Source: Algiphilus sp022763315 (lineage in GTDB: Bacteria > Pseudomonadota > Gammaproteobacteria > Nevskiales > Nevskiaceae). From it: a DNA stretch of 64,000 nt. Position numbers and translations under genes: made by a program. Location of the stretch: the NCBI RefSeq assembly GCF_965249985.1, contig NZ_OZ252280.1; one strand, 5' to 3'. The notes under the pieces are model-generated. The model searched no databases and had not been told where the DNA came from. It saw only the letters and a list, made by a program, of their open reading frames with translations. This document shows positions 20,193-29,631 of the stretch, one piece after another; position 1 is the first letter of the stretch; every line of letters starts with the position of its first letter.

Positions 20193-21335
20193 TCAGGGTT
20201 GCTGCTTCCCGGTGGAACCACGCAGCAGCGCCAGCAGCTGGGATTCGCTTTCCTTCAGGGTGGCGGTGTCGGCGGCGGTCAGGGTGATGTGCCCCACCTT
20301 GCGCCCAGGCCGCGGCGCCTTGCCGTAGTGGTGCAAGTGCGCGCCTTCCACACCGAGCACCTGGGCGCGATCCGGAAGGCTGCCGATCAGGTTGATCATC
20401 ACGCAAGGCCCCCGCGTTCTCGTGTCGCCAAGGGGCAGGCCGGTCACCGCGCGGATGTGATTTTCAAACTGCGAGCAGTGGGCGCCTTCGATCGTCCAGT
20501 GGCCGCTGTTGTGCACGCGCGGCGCGATCTCGTTTGCCAGTAGGCATTCTTCGGGTCCGACAAAGAATTCAAAAGCCATGACGCCGACATAGCTGAGCGC
20601 ATCCATCAGGGCCGCGGTGTGTGTTCGCGCCGCTGCCGCAAGCGGCTCATCGGGGCGCGGTTGCGCGCGGACCAGCATGCCGTTGCGGTGCAGGTTCTCG
20701 CTGGCGTCATAGAAGCGCATCTCGCCACCGTAGGCGCGCACCGCAATGATGGAGATTTCTCGCTGCAGCGGGATGCGGCCTTCGAGAATCGCCGGTGCTT
20801 CGCCGATCGCCTGCCAGGCGGACGGCAGGTCCTCGGCGCTGTCCACCATGGCCTGTCCCTTGCCGTCGTAGCCCATGCGCCGGGCTTTCAGAATGGCAGG
20901 CAGACCAATCGCCTCGATCGCCGCCGCAAAGTCCTCGGGGCCGTCGATCGCGGCGAAGGGACCCACTGGAATGCCCAGGCGTTGGAAAAGCTGCTTCTCC
21001 CGCAGGCGGTCCTGTGCCACGGCGAGCGCTTCCTGGGGAGGCCATACCGTGGTGTGTGCACTCAGCGTATCCAGGGTCGCCGCGGGCACATTCTCGAATT
21101 CCAGAGTGACTATCGGACAGGCGGCCGCCAGGCTTTGTAAGACTTTTGCATCAGCAAAATCCGCGCGCAGGCGCTTGCCGACATCCACCGCGCAGGCCGA
21201 CTCGCTGGGATCGAGAAAGATGCATTCGATGCCCAGCGGGTGGGCGGCGAGCGCCAGCATGCGACCAAGCTGACCGGCCCCGAGCACGCCCAGGCGTGCG
21301 GCATCACTGCCGCCAAAGACAGAGGATGCGTTCAT
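20193..21335 (-). CDS. purK: 5-(carboxyamino)imidazole ribonucleotide synthase
   Basis: ATP-grasp enzyme of purine synthesis that makes N5-CAIR from AIR, bicarbonate and ATP. It has 380 residues. Motifs seen are LGVLGAGQLGRMLALAA at the N-terminus, the ATP-grasp core (ILKARRMGYDGKGQ, EREISI-like region) and LLANEIAPRVHNSGHWT in the C-terminal part. It overlaps purE by 4 bp, giving coupled translation of two consecutive enzymes. Confidence 0.97.
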   Translation of the reverse strand: MNASSVFGGSDAARLGVLGAGQLGRMLALAAHPLGIECIFLDPSESACAVDVGKRLRADFADAKVLQSLAAACPIVTLEFENVPAATLDTLSAHTTVWPPQEALAVAQDRLREKQLFQRLGIPVGPFAAIDGPEDFAAAIEAIGLPAILKARRMGYDGKGQAMVDSAEDLPSAWQAIGEAPAILEGRIPLQREISIIAVRAYGGEMRFYDASENLHRNGMLVRAQPRPDEPLAAAARTHTAALMDALSYVGVMAFEFFVGPEECLLANEIAPRVHNSGHWTIEGAHCSQFENHIRAVTGLPLGDTRTRGPCVMINLIGSLPDRAQVLGVEGAHLHHYGKAPRPGRKVGHITLTAADTATLKESESQLLALLRGSTGKQQP

Positions 21336-21832
21336 TGCGGCGGGAGCTGGTCGTTGCTTTCCACCGCTTCACGCAGTGACTGGCGATAGGCGTCCAGTGC
21401 CGCCGCTACTTCCGCATTGCTGAGTCCCACGATGGCCGCCGCAAACAGAGCGGCGTTGATGGCACCCGCCTTGCCAATGGCCAATGTACCCACCGGCACG
21501 CCCGCAGGCATCTGCACGATCGAGAGCAGCGAATCCATACCCGACAGCGCCTTCGATTGTACCGGCACGCCCAAAACCGGCACCCGCGTCTTTGCCGCCA
21601 GCATGCCAGGCAGATGCGCTGCCCCGCCGGCGCCGGCAATGATGGCTTGCAATCCCCGCTCCACAGCGGTTTCGGCGTAGGCGAAAAGCCGATCGGGCGT
21701 CCGGTGCGCCGAGACCACCCGCGCCTCGTAGGGGATGTGAAGGGCGTCCAGCTGCTGCGCCGCGTGCTGCATCGTCTCCCAGTCGGACACGGAGCCCATC
21801 ACAACGCCTACGACCGGTGCTGTTTCTGCCAT
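21332..21832 (-). CDS. purE: N5-carboxyaminoimidazole ribonucleotide mutase
   Basis: Class I PurE, which converts N5-CAIR (product of PurK) to CAIR. It has 166 residues. The active-site motif GSVSDWETM lies at the N-terminus, with SAHRTPDR and the glycine-rich AGAGGAAHLPGM following. The presence of purK confirms the bacterial class I pathway. It is the first gene of a purE-purK operon, with about 84 bp upstream free for a promoter. Confidence 0.98.
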   Translation of the reverse strand: MAETAPVVGVVMGSVSDWETMQHAAQQLDALHIPYEARVVSAHRTPDRLFAYAETAVERGLQAIIAGAGGAAHLPGMLAAKTRVPVLGVPVQSKALSGMDSLLSIVQMPAGVPVGTLAIGKAGAINAALFAAAIVGLSNAEVAAALDAYRQSLREAVESNDQLPPQ

Positions 21833-21916
21833 GGTTTTGCCTGCTTTGCGCCGCGCATCGCCGCGGAAAAATCGCGCATTATTCCGGCGCGCAGCGCGCT
21901 TGGCAATGCCTTGGCC

Positions 21917-22642
21917 TCAGGGCATGAAGGCGAAATGCGCCCGCAGGCGCGCCCGGTAGACGATTTCGCCCGCCGAAAAGGCTGACGCATCCTGGCTTTC
22001 CATCTGGTCGGCCGAGGCGCGCATCATCACACGCGGCTCCACCGGATACCGTTGCTCATCCCGCGCATCGACGCTGATCACCCCGCCCACCTGCTTGTCC
22101 GATGCCGCCGCGATGGCCTCGGCGTTGGCTTGGGCGTCGCGCATGGCCAGACGCATGGCCTCGCGCTGATGCGCCTTGGCCTCATGCGCGTACAACCGGG
22201 GCGGCGCGATGTGCGTCATGCCCGCTTCGGTGGCCGCGCTCAGGAAATCCGGCAGGCGCTCCAGGCGTTTGATCTGCACCTTGATGTCGCGGCGCGCGCG
22301 ATAGCCGATCTGAATTTGCTGTTGGCGCTGGTCGTCCCAGCGATACTCGGGCGACAGCCGAAGGGAAGTGCTCTGGATGGCGCGATCCTCCGCACCCAGT
22401 GCGCGTACCGCCGACAGGAAACGGGCCGCGGCGGCCTCGGCAGCCTTGCTGGCCTCCTCGGCGCTTTCCTTCTTGGATTCCACAGCGACAGACAACTCCG
22501 CCCGATCCGGCAACACCCTGACTTCCGCCTCTCCGCTGACCGCGATGCCAGCCGTCGACGCCTCTGCGGCGGCGTGCGCCCAGGATCCAGCCAACAGCAT
22601 CACACAGGCCAGTAGGGCCGATGGCCCGCGAAACTGCTTCAT
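21917..22642 (-). CDS. SIMPL-domain (DUF541) periplasmic protein
   Basis: A 241-residue exported protein of the SIMPL/DUF541 family (relatives include E. coli YggE); the molecular function is not established. It has a clear signal peptide (hydrophobic stretch, cleavage expected after AHA near residue 25), then the SIMPL core starting at GIAVSGEAEVRVLPDRAEL. Two ATGs are adjacent (22645 and 22642). AAGGAG sits 7 nt before the second, so I chose it. It is divergent from sufT. Confidence 0.85.
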   Translation of the reverse strand: MKQFRGPSALLACVMLLAGSWAHAAAEASTAGIAVSGEAEVRVLPDRAELSVAVESKKESAEEASKAAEAAAARFLSAVRALGAEDRAIQSTSLRLSPEYRWDDQRQQQIQIGYRARRDIKVQIKRLERLPDFLSAATEAGMTHIAPPRLYAHEAKAHQREAMRLAMRDAQANAEAIAAASDKQVGGVISVDARDEQRYPVEPRVMMRASADQMESQDASAFSAGEIVYRARLRAHFAFMP

Positions 22643-22752
22643 CATCTCGCTCCTTGTCCGCTTCGTTGCGGGTTTGTACCTGGGGGAACACTGCACCCTT
22701 GCGCGCAGTCTCAGTACACTGCCAGCCTTTGATTCTGATGGACCGATACTGA

Positions 22753-23301
22753 ATGCCCGCCGAAGAGGAAGTCGTTTCCCTGCAACGCGACGTGATTGCC
22801 GCGCTGGTGCCCTCCGGCCAGCGCGTGGAACTGCCCGAAGGCACCGAGGCGCGCATCACGCAGGCGCTGGGTGGCAGCTTCACCGTGATCGTGCAGGGTC
22901 ACATGTTCCGCATCGAAGGCAGCGATGCCGACTGCCTGGGTAAGGAACCGCCCGCGCTGCCCACCGTGCCGGACAACGCCAGCGCCGAGGATGTGGAGAA
23001 AGCCGTCTATGAGCAGCTTTCCACGGTCTATGATCCGGAGATTCCGGTCGATATCGTCGAGCTGGGCCTGATCTATCGCTGTGATATCGCGCCCATCGAA
23101 GCGGGTGGTTTCCGGGTCGATATCGACATGACGCTGACCGCGCCCGGCTGCGGCATGGGAGACTTCCTGGTCAACGACGTGCGCAGCAAGGTGGCCAACC
23201 TTCCCGTGGTCGAGGATGTCACGGTGAACCTCGTCTTCGATCCGCCTTGGCGCCAGGACATGATGTCCGAGACCGCGCAGCTCGCCGTCGGCCTGTTCTA
23301 G
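22753..23301 (+). CDS. sufT: Putative Fe-S cluster assembly protein SufT
   Basis: A 182-residue MIP18/DUF59-family protein linked to iron-sulfur cluster maturation or transfer. The N-terminal part is the SufT-specific region (about 1-70). The DUF59 domain has YDPEIPVDIVELGLIY and TAPGCGMGDFL with its conserved cysteine (about 133). It ends in the usual VFDPPW...MMSETAQLAVGLF. No other suf genes are in the window, so its partners lie elsewhere. Confidence 0.93.
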   Translation: MPAEEEVVSLQRDVIAALVPSGQRVELPEGTEARITQALGGSFTVIVQGHMFRIEGSDADCLGKEPPALPTVPDNASAEDVEKAVYEQLSTVYDPEIPVDIVELGLIYRCDIAPIEAGGFRVDIDMTLTAPGCGMGDFLVNDVRSKVANLPVVEDVTVNLVFDPPWRQDMMSETAQLAVGLF

Positions 23302-23332
23302 GCGCGACCGACGGCGTTATGGCGGCGCAGCC

Positions 23333-24655
23333 TCAGGCCGTTTTCTCGGCCTTGCGACGGCTGCGATGGACCCGCCACGCGGTGCTGATCTCATCGACGA
23401 AATAGCGCATGAAGGCGCCGAGCAGACCCAGCCGCATATTCACGCCGCGGCCGCCGGCAATGCGCTGCAGCTGCTGGTAGTACCAGGCCTGCGCGCCGAA
23501 GACGTTGACAATCTTGATGAAATAGATCGGGCTGGCCCCAGATAGCCAGCGCTTGTCGGACAGCTTGAGGCGGCCCTCATGGCGGATGGCTTCGGCCGAA
23601 TCGCCGGCCAGCCAGCGCGCCGGCAACTGCATATCGGTGGTCATCGGCCGCCCGATGCCAATGACGTCGCAATGGCCGGCTGCAAGCACTTCCTCGACGA
23701 AATCGGGGGATCGGAAGCCGCCGGTGACCATCATGGGCATGGTGGCGACCTTGCGGATCGACTGAGCGTAGTCGATGAAATAGGCCTCGCGCTTGCGCGT
23801 ACTCTCGCGCATCGGGCTGTCGTCCCGACTGTCTTCGCGACCGTCGAAACCGAGCAGGCGTGGTTGCTCGTAGGTGCCGCCGGAGACCTCCAGCAAATCG
23901 ATGCCCTCGTCGTTGAGCATCTGCACGACCTGCAGGCAGTCCTCGTGCGAGAAGCCCCCCTTGCGGAAATCGTCGGAATTCAGCTTCACCGATATCGGGA
24001 ATTCCGGGCCGACCGTGCGCCGCACCGCCCGGATGCTTTCGATCAACATGCGCGCCCGGTTTTCCAGCGACCCGCCCCACTGGTCGTCGCGCTGATTGGT
24101 GGCGGGCGACAGAAAACTCGATAGCAGATAGCCGTGCGCCGCGTGAATCTGCACCCCGGTGAAGCCGGTCTCCTTCGCAATGCCCGCGACATAGCCAAAG
24201 CGCTCGATAAAGTCACGGATTTCGTCGTCGCGCAGTGCGCGCGGCCGCGCGTAATTGCCCAGAATCTGCAGGCCGACTTCGCTCGGCGCCAGCGGTTCGC
24301 TGGTGACATAGCGCGGCGACTGGCGTCCCGCGTGGCTGATCTGCATCCACAGATGGTTGCCGCCCCGCGTGCCCGCTTCCGCCCAGCGCCGCAGCGCCGC
24401 CATGCCGTCGGCATCGGGGGGTGCGCTGCGATCGATGGCGACATTGCCTGGTCGTTCCAGCACGCGCCGGTCGATCATCACGTTGCCGGTCAGCAACAAT
24501 CCCGCGCCCCCGTCGGACCACTGCCCATAGAGTTCGGCGTGGCGTGGCGTGGCGTTCAGCCGATCATCGGCTATCCCCTCGGTCATCGCGGCCTTGCACA
24601 GGCGATTGGGTAGTTGTTGTCCGCACGGCAGGGTGAGCGGCTCGGCCATTCTCAT
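23333..24655 (-). CDS. NADH:flavin oxidoreductase (old yellow enzyme family)
   Basis: An FMN-dependent ene-reductase or dehydrogenase-like protein of 440 residues with the TIM-barrel features of the family: ISHAGRQ, then HAAHGYLLSSFLSP, TNQRDDQWGGSLENR and MVTGGF. No C-terminal 4Fe-4S cysteine cluster is present, so it is not a dienoyl-CoA reductase of the long type. A basic C-terminal tail follows the barrel. The substrate is unknown. It is a single gene, convergent with sufT. Confidence 0.9.
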   Translation of the reverse strand: MRMAEPLTLPCGQQLPNRLCKAAMTEGIADDRLNATPRHAELYGQWSDGGAGLLLTGNVMIDRRVLERPGNVAIDRSAPPDADGMAALRRWAEAGTRGGNHLWMQISHAGRQSPRYVTSEPLAPSEVGLQILGNYARPRALRDDEIRDFIERFGYVAGIAKETGFTGVQIHAAHGYLLSSFLSPATNQRDDQWGGSLENRARMLIESIRAVRRTVGPEFPISVKLNSDDFRKGGFSHEDCLQVVQMLNDEGIDLLEVSGGTYEQPRLLGFDGREDSRDDSPMRESTRKREAYFIDYAQSIRKVATMPMMVTGGFRSPDFVEEVLAAGHCDVIGIGRPMTTDMQLPARWLAGDSAEAIRHEGRLKLSDKRWLSGASPIYFIKIVNVFGAQAWYYQQLQRIAGGRGVNMRLGLLGAFMRYFVDEISTAWRVHRSRRKAEKTA

Positions 24656-24726
24656 GGGATGCTCCTCGTTGGCACATTAAACGCTCGGTAGGCTACCGCA
24701 GCCGATGGCGGCTGTCGCGTGCGGCG

Positions 24727-25545
24727 CTAGCGCGGCTGACAGTGCGCGCACCAGGTCGTGGTGCGCCCGGTGATCCGGGTCAGACGCAAGGGGGCGCCGC
24801 AGCGACGACAGGGCTGCCCTGCGCGGCCATAGACGTGGAGATCCTGCTGAAAGTAGCCCGGCGCCCCATCGGCACCGGTGAAATCGCGCAGTGTCGTGCC
24901 CCCGGCCGCCACGGCCTGCTCCAGCACCGCCTTCACGGCAGCCACCAGCCGATGACAATCGGGCCGCGTCAGCCGGCCGGCGGCGCGGCCGGGCCGGATG
25001 CCGGCAGTGAACAGCGCCTCCTGGGCGTAGATGTTGCCCACGCCCACCACCAGGCGCGCGTCCATCAGCAGGCTCTTGATGCAGGCACTGCGGCCACGCA
25101 ACCGAGCATGCAGATAGTCGCCGTCGAAGGCGTCTTCCAGCGGCTCGGGCCCGAGATGGGCCAGCAGCGGGATGTCGCCCGCGTCGCGGCCGTGCACCTG
25201 CATGAATCCAAAACGCCGCGGGTCGTGATAGCGCAGGATGACGCCACTATCGAGCACGATGTCGACATGATCGTGCTTACGCAGAGCCGCCGGTTCGGGC
25301 AGGACGTGCAGCCGACCCGACATGCCGAGGTGGACCAGCAGGGTATCGCGCTCACCATCGATCAGCAGGTATTTGCTACGCCGGCGCACCGCGTGAATGC
25401 GCTGCCCGTGCAGGGCGGCCATGCGCTCGGTGGCGACGGGAAAGCGCAGTCGGGGCTCGCGTACCACACAGCGATGGACGCGCTGTCCGATGACGTGGGG
25501 GCTGACGCCGCGTCGAATGGTTTCGACCTCCGGCAACTCCGGCAT
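24727..25545 (-). CDS. mutM: Formamidopyrimidine-DNA glycosylase
   Basis: Base-excision repair enzyme that removes 8-oxoguanine and formamidopyrimidines and nicks the DNA. It has 272 residues. The catalytic N-terminus (M)PELPEVETIRRG has Pro2 and Glu3. The helix-two-turn-helix region has GVGNIYAQEALF. The C-terminal zinc finger has CRRCG and CAHC. The start overlaps the stop of the upstream DUF4340 gene by 1 bp (TGATG). Confidence 0.98.
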   Translation of the reverse strand: MPELPEVETIRRGVSPHVIGQRVHRCVVREPRLRFPVATERMAALHGQRIHAVRRRSKYLLIDGERDTLLVHLGMSGRLHVLPEPAALRKHDHVDIVLDSGVILRYHDPRRFGFMQVHGRDAGDIPLLAHLGPEPLEDAFDGDYLHARLRGRSACIKSLLMDARLVVGVGNIYAQEALFTAGIRPGRAAGRLTRPDCHRLVAAVKAVLEQAVAAGGTTLRDFTGADGAPGYFQQDLHVYGRAGQPCRRCGAPLRLTRITGRTTTWCAHCQPR

Positions 25546-26459
25546 CAGTGGCCCGCCGGGGCCATGATCCCCTCGCCCGGTGGTTCGCTTTGACCGCCTT
25601 CTGCAGCGTTTTCAGGCGGGGCATCCAGATCGAGCAGCAGTCCGGTCAGGTTGCGCGCAACGTGGTATTGCACGGCGAAATCGGCGCGCTGCAGCAGTAA
25701 CTGTTGGCCGCGGATGGCGCGCAGTTCCACGGCATCGCCTTCGGCGAAGTGGAGCACCACGCTTTCGCTTTCGGTCTCGGGATCGCGGTTGGGCTCGCCG
25801 GTCCACATGGCGCGCGCCACCGTCCAGGCTTCGCCGGCTGCCACCGCGCGTTCGGTGGATACGGGCTCCGCCGCAGCCCCGTTTCGCTGGGCGCGCCAGC
25901 CGTCGCCATCGCGCTCCAGCGTCCAGTCGGGGCGCTCGACGCGCACCAGCTTCCTGCCAGGTGGCACGACATCCTTGTGCACCAGCTTGATGTGGCTGTG
26001 GTAACTCGATGCGCCGGCCGGATCGCGGATCTGCAGCACCTTGTCCCCCATCAGCACGTAGCGCTTCTTGGTCACGGGATTGATGGCGCCAAAGGCGATC
26101 TCCACGTCATCGAAACGCATGTAGCGCTCGGGTTGGTCGAACCCCATCTGGCTCAGGTCCACCTCACCGGCCGGGATGCGGTCGGTCACGGGTGCACGCG
26201 CTGCGGCCAGCAGACTGTTGATGACGCCGTTGTCCGCCGGGGCGGAGACCGGCTCGGTCAGCCGCCATCCGTCGTTCTTGCGCGCGGCCATGACCGTTTC
26301 GCCGCCGGGAATGCGGAAGCCGACGCGCTGAATGCTTTCGGTGGACTCGGCCAGCAAGGGCTCGGGGGGCGGTTCCGGGGCTTCCTTGCGCATCCATACC
26401 AGGGCGGCCACCGCACCGATCAGAAAAAGCAGTACAAGATTGACGATGTGACGACGCAT
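25545..26459 (-). CDS. DUF4340-domain membrane-anchored protein
   Basis: A 304-residue protein with one N-terminal membrane segment (residues about 4-21) and a periplasmic region of DUF4340 type (GWRLTEPV...ADNGVINSLL). The family has no firm biochemical role. It is regularly found after Gld-type ABC transporter genes, as here. I set the start at the ATG at 26459 (MRRHIVNLV), which has a purine-rich GGGGGGATCT just upstream; the longer frame into the preceding gene lacks family features. Confidence 0.85.
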   Translation of the reverse strand: MRRHIVNLVLLFLIGAVAALVWMRKEAPEPPPEPLLAESTESIQRVGFRIPGGETVMAARKNDGWRLTEPVSAPADNGVINSLLAAARAPVTDRIPAGEVDLSQMGFDQPERYMRFDDVEIAFGAINPVTKKRYVLMGDKVLQIRDPAGASSYHSHIKLVHKDVVPPGRKLVRVERPDWTLERDGDGWRAQRNGAAAEPVSTERAVAAGEAWTVARAMWTGEPNRDPETESESVVLHFAEGDAVELRAIRGQQLLLQRADFAVQYHVARNLTGLLLDLDAPPENAAEGGQSEPPGEGIMAPAGH

Positions 26460-26475
26460 GGAGATCCCCCCGGGG

Positions 26476-27828
26476 TCAGCGGCGGCGGCGCACGACCCAG
26501 CGCGCGACGCCGAAGAGCAAGAGCAGCAGCGGAATGCCGATGACGAAGGCGGCGGCAATGACGGTCAGCCAGAATCCCGACATGTGCAGCGAGGCATCGG
26601 GCACCGTGGGTACCTCGATGCTGAGCTGCCGGTCGCGTGTCGCCGCCCATTGGAAGAGATTCTGCGCCAGCTGGCGGTTGCCGACTTCCTCGAAATAGAC
26701 ATCGGCCAGAAAGTCCGAGTCACCGAACAGCACCACGCGCTGCTGGATGCTGCCCTCACCCGAAGGATGGTCGTGCTCCCGCGTCAGCGTGGCGCCGATG
26801 GTGATCGGGCCGCGGATATCCCCTGCGGCCTGCTCGAAGGCCAGATCGCCTTCGATCGGCCCCGTTTCCAGCCAGGCGCTGTCGCGGGTCACAACCAGGG
26901 GCATCCCGCGCCATTCGCTGTTCATGTCCCAATCCAGCCCACGCACCAGCGGGAACACGGTGATCTCCTCCAGCCGCTGCGTGACCGGATTCGGCGGGTA
27001 GTCGGTGACGAGCAAGATACCGGGATGCCCGGATGTGGCTTCGAAATCCGGAAACACCGCCACGCCGGGCTGCCACTGAACCCCCACCGCTTCGTTGATC
27101 GGCCCCAGCTCGGCGGCGCTGTCGGGATCGGCGAACCAGAGCAGATTGCCGCCGTCCTCGATCCATCTGGCCACCTGCTGCTGCTCGCCCTGCAGCAGGG
27201 CCCGCTGGGGACTCAGCAGAACGATGGCGGTGGCGTCCTCGGGGATGGTGCCGGCCGCGGCCAGATTCAGTGCCTTCACGCCCAGGCCGGTGTCACGCAA
27301 CGCGGATACCAGGCGCTGCATACCGAGTTCGCCGTCATCATCGAGGCTGCGTTCGCCGTGCCCTTGCAGCACGTAGAGCACCTTCTTCTCCGGCTCTGCC
27401 AGCCGCTGCAGCGCGCTGGTGACCGAAGGCTCTCCGAGATCGCGGATCACCTCGGCATTGCCCTGATACTGCACCTGCACTTCATTGAAGCGACGGATGC
27501 CGGCACTGCGCGCCACCTGTGGCTGCCGCGAAGGATCGACAAAGCGGATCTCGATATCGTCCTTCACCCGGCGATAGCGCGCGAGATCGGCCATGACGCT
27601 GCGCTTGGCCTCGGCATCGCTGGACGTGAAGGCGGTAAAGGTGATCGGCCCCGGCATGCGCGCAAGCAGTGCGATGCTGGCCTCGGACAGGCTGTTGCGG
27701 TTGCCATAGGTCCAGTCGAAGCTGTGTTTGTAGAGCTGGCTGGCGGCACCCACCAGGGCGACCAGCACCAGTACCAGCACAATGCGCAGCAGATGCTGCC
27801 AACGCGCGAAGAGGCGAGCAGTCGTCAT
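26476..27828 (-). CDS. Gld-type ABC transporter substrate-facing protein (GldG family)
   Basis: A 450-residue protein with an N-terminal membrane segment (about 15-33), a periplasmic region with a GATase-like fold (VLYVLQGHGERSLDD, WIEDGGNLLWFADPD, VVLFGDSDFLADVYF) and a C-terminal membrane segment (about 420-443), as in the GldG/ABC_transp_aux family. It probably forms a complex with the permease encoded upstream and the ATPase. GldG participates in Bacteroidetes gliding; in proteobacteria the role is unknown. Confidence 0.86.
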   Translation of the reverse strand: MTTARLFARWQHLLRIVLVLVLVALVGAASQLYKHSFDWTYGNRNSLSEASIALLARMPGPITFTAFTSSDAEAKRSVMADLARYRRVKDDIEIRFVDPSRQPQVARSAGIRRFNEVQVQYQGNAEVIRDLGEPSVTSALQRLAEPEKKVLYVLQGHGERSLDDDGELGMQRLVSALRDTGLGVKALNLAAAGTIPEDATAIVLLSPQRALLQGEQQQVARWIEDGGNLLWFADPDSAAELGPINEAVGVQWQPGVAVFPDFEATSGHPGILLVTDYPPNPVTQRLEEITVFPLVRGLDWDMNSEWRGMPLVVTRDSAWLETGPIEGDLAFEQAAGDIRGPITIGATLTREHDHPSGEGSIQQRVVLFGDSDFLADVYFEEVGNRQLAQNLFQWAATRDRQLSIEVPTVPDASLHMSGFWLTVIAAAFVIGIPLLLLLFGVARWVVRRRR

Positions 27829-27838
27829 GAGACGCTTC

Positions 27839-28585
27839 CTAATTCCTTTCCATTTCCAGTCGCTGCACCGCGGCCCACAGGAAGGTGCCGGTGAACAGCA
27901 GGTAGTAGGCGAGATCGGCGGTGTCGAAGACGCCCCGCCGCAGGTTCTGGTAGTGGCCGATCAGCGACAAATGCCGGAACAGATCGGCGAAGGGCATGTC
28001 CTGATAGGCCAGTACGTCGACCAACCAGAGCAGCAGCAGCAGCCCGAAGCCACCGACCGCGGCGATGGTCGGCTCGCGCGTCAGCGTGGAGACGAACAGA
28101 CCGGCGGCACCAAAGGCCATCAGCATCAGCAACAAACCGAGCAGGCCCGCAGCCAGGCGGCCGTAGTCCAGCTCCGTGCTGAAGGCCAGCGAGGCGGGCA
28201 TCAGCGACAGCAGCACCAGCATGGCCAGCATGAAGACCATCAGCCCGAGGAATTTGCCGAGCACGATCTGGGTCAGTGACACCGGTGCGGAAAACAGCAG
28301 GGTGATGGCGCCGCTTTTGCGCTCTTCGGCGAACAGGCGCATGGTCATTAACGGCATGACCAGCAAAAACAGCAGGGTGGCAAAGCCGAAAACCCCGGCA
28401 CTGACGTAGTCCGATACGCCCATGTAGTCGGATAGCGCGCGCGGATCCTGCTGCAGGCTCACGAGCAGGGTGATGAAGATGAAGCCGCTGATGCCGCCGA
28501 CGATGGCCAGCACGGTCCAGGCCAAAGGCGAGGTGAAAATGCGTCGGGCCTCGTTGCCCGCGATGCTCATCGTGCCCTGGATCAT
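27839..28585 (-). CDS. ABC-2 type permease (GldF-like)
   Basis: A 248-residue integral membrane protein with about six hydrophobic segments and the ABC-2 permease feature EERKSGAITLLFSAPVS, a cytoplasmic coupling loop. It overlaps the ATPase gene by 4 bp and precedes the GldG-like gene by 10 bp, so the four genes ATPase-permease-GldG-DUF4340 form one operon. Confidence 0.9.
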   Translation of the reverse strand: MIQGTMSIAGNEARRIFTSPLAWTVLAIVGGISGFIFITLLVSLQQDPRALSDYMGVSDYVSAGVFGFATLLFLLVMPLMTMRLFAEERKSGAITLLFSAPVSLTQIVLGKFLGLMVFMLAMLVLLSLMPASLAFSTELDYGRLAAGLLGLLLMLMAFGAAGLFVSTLTREPTIAAVGGFGLLLLLWLVDVLAYQDMPFADLFRHLSLIGHYQNLRRGVFDTADLAYYLLFTGTFLWAAVQRLEMERN

Positions 28586-29547
28586 GCGGCCTGCTCCTTG
28601 CTGTCGTGTTCAGGGGTGGCGGGGCGGTCGCCGGCGGTGAGTTCGACGAAGACATCCTCCAGCGTGCGCCGCTCCGGATGCAGTTCGAACAGGCCCCAGT
28701 CGTGGCGCACTGCGGCGGCGGCCCAGGCTTCGCGGGCGCTGGTGTCGGTGCGACAGTGCAGCCGGAAACGATGCGCGTCGAGCGGCTCGACCCGCAGCAC
28801 ATCGGCCAACGCTGTCAGCATGTCCAGCGACGGTGGGCGCTGCAGCCCGATCACCACGCTATCGAATCGGGCGCGGGCGGCTTCAGCCACCGTGTCCGCA
28901 TAGACCACGCGTCCGCCGGCCACGATCATGACGCGGTCGCACACGGCCTGGATCTCGGGAAGGATGTGGCTCGACAACAGCACGGAGTGTTCCCGCCCGA
29001 GTTCGGCGATGAGAGTACGGATCTCGCGGATCTGGATCGGATCCAGGCCGATGGTCGGCTCGTCGAGCACGATCACGTCCGGGTTGTGAATGATGGCCTG
29101 GGCCAGGCCGACCCGCTGCTGATAGCCCTTGGAAAGATTGCTGACCAGGCGACGGCGCATGTCCTGCAGGCCGCAGCTGGCGATGGCGCGCTCCACTGCG
29201 GCGCCACGCTGGGCGCGTGCCACGCCGTGCAGGCGCGCGGCGAAACCGAGCATCTCCTCAACGCTGAGTTCGGGATAGAGCGGCGGAACTTCCGGCATAT
29301 AGCCCAGATGGCGCTTGGCGGCCTCCGGCTGCATCTGCATGTCATAACCGCAGATGCGCACCTGCCCCGCGCTCGGCGCCAGGCAGCCGGTCAGCATCTT
29401 CATGGTGGTGGATTTGCCGGCGCCGTTCGGGCCGAGCAGGCCAAGGATTTCTCCCTTGCGCAGGCTGAGGTCGAGGCCGTCCACGGCCAGGGTCGGGCCA
29501 TAGCGTCGGCGCAGCCCCTCCGCCTGTATGAGGTTCTGTTGGTCCAT
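28582..29547 (-). CDS. ABC transporter ATP-binding protein (GldA-like)
   Basis: A 321-residue ATPase of an ABC-2 exporter. It has Walker A GPNGAGKST (39-47), signature LSKGYQQR (about 136), Walker B VIVLDEPT and a switch histidine (LLSSHIL). The C-terminal extension after residue 230 is typical of ABC-2 type ATPases. The start is at MDQQNLIQAEG (29547). It is the first gene of the Gld-like module. Confidence 0.93.
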   Translation of the reverse strand: MDQQNLIQAEGLRRRYGPTLAVDGLDLSLRKGEILGLLGPNGAGKSTTMKMLTGCLAPSAGQVRICGYDMQMQPEAAKRHLGYMPEVPPLYPELSVEEMLGFAARLHGVARAQRGAAVERAIASCGLQDMRRRLVSNLSKGYQQRVGLAQAIIHNPDVIVLDEPTIGLDPIQIREIRTLIAELGREHSVLLSSHILPEIQAVCDRVMIVAGGRVVYADTVAEAARARFDSVVIGLQRPPSLDMLTALADVLRVEPLDAHRFRLHCRTDTSAREAWAAAAVRHDWGLFELHPERRTLEDVFVELTAGDRPATPEHDSKEQAA

Positions 29548-29631
29548 GCGTCGCTCTTGTGATCCGCTTCGATCGACCGCCCGATCGGCGGCCGGAGGCA
29601 AAACAGCTTATGGGGTCGCGCGCATCGGCCC

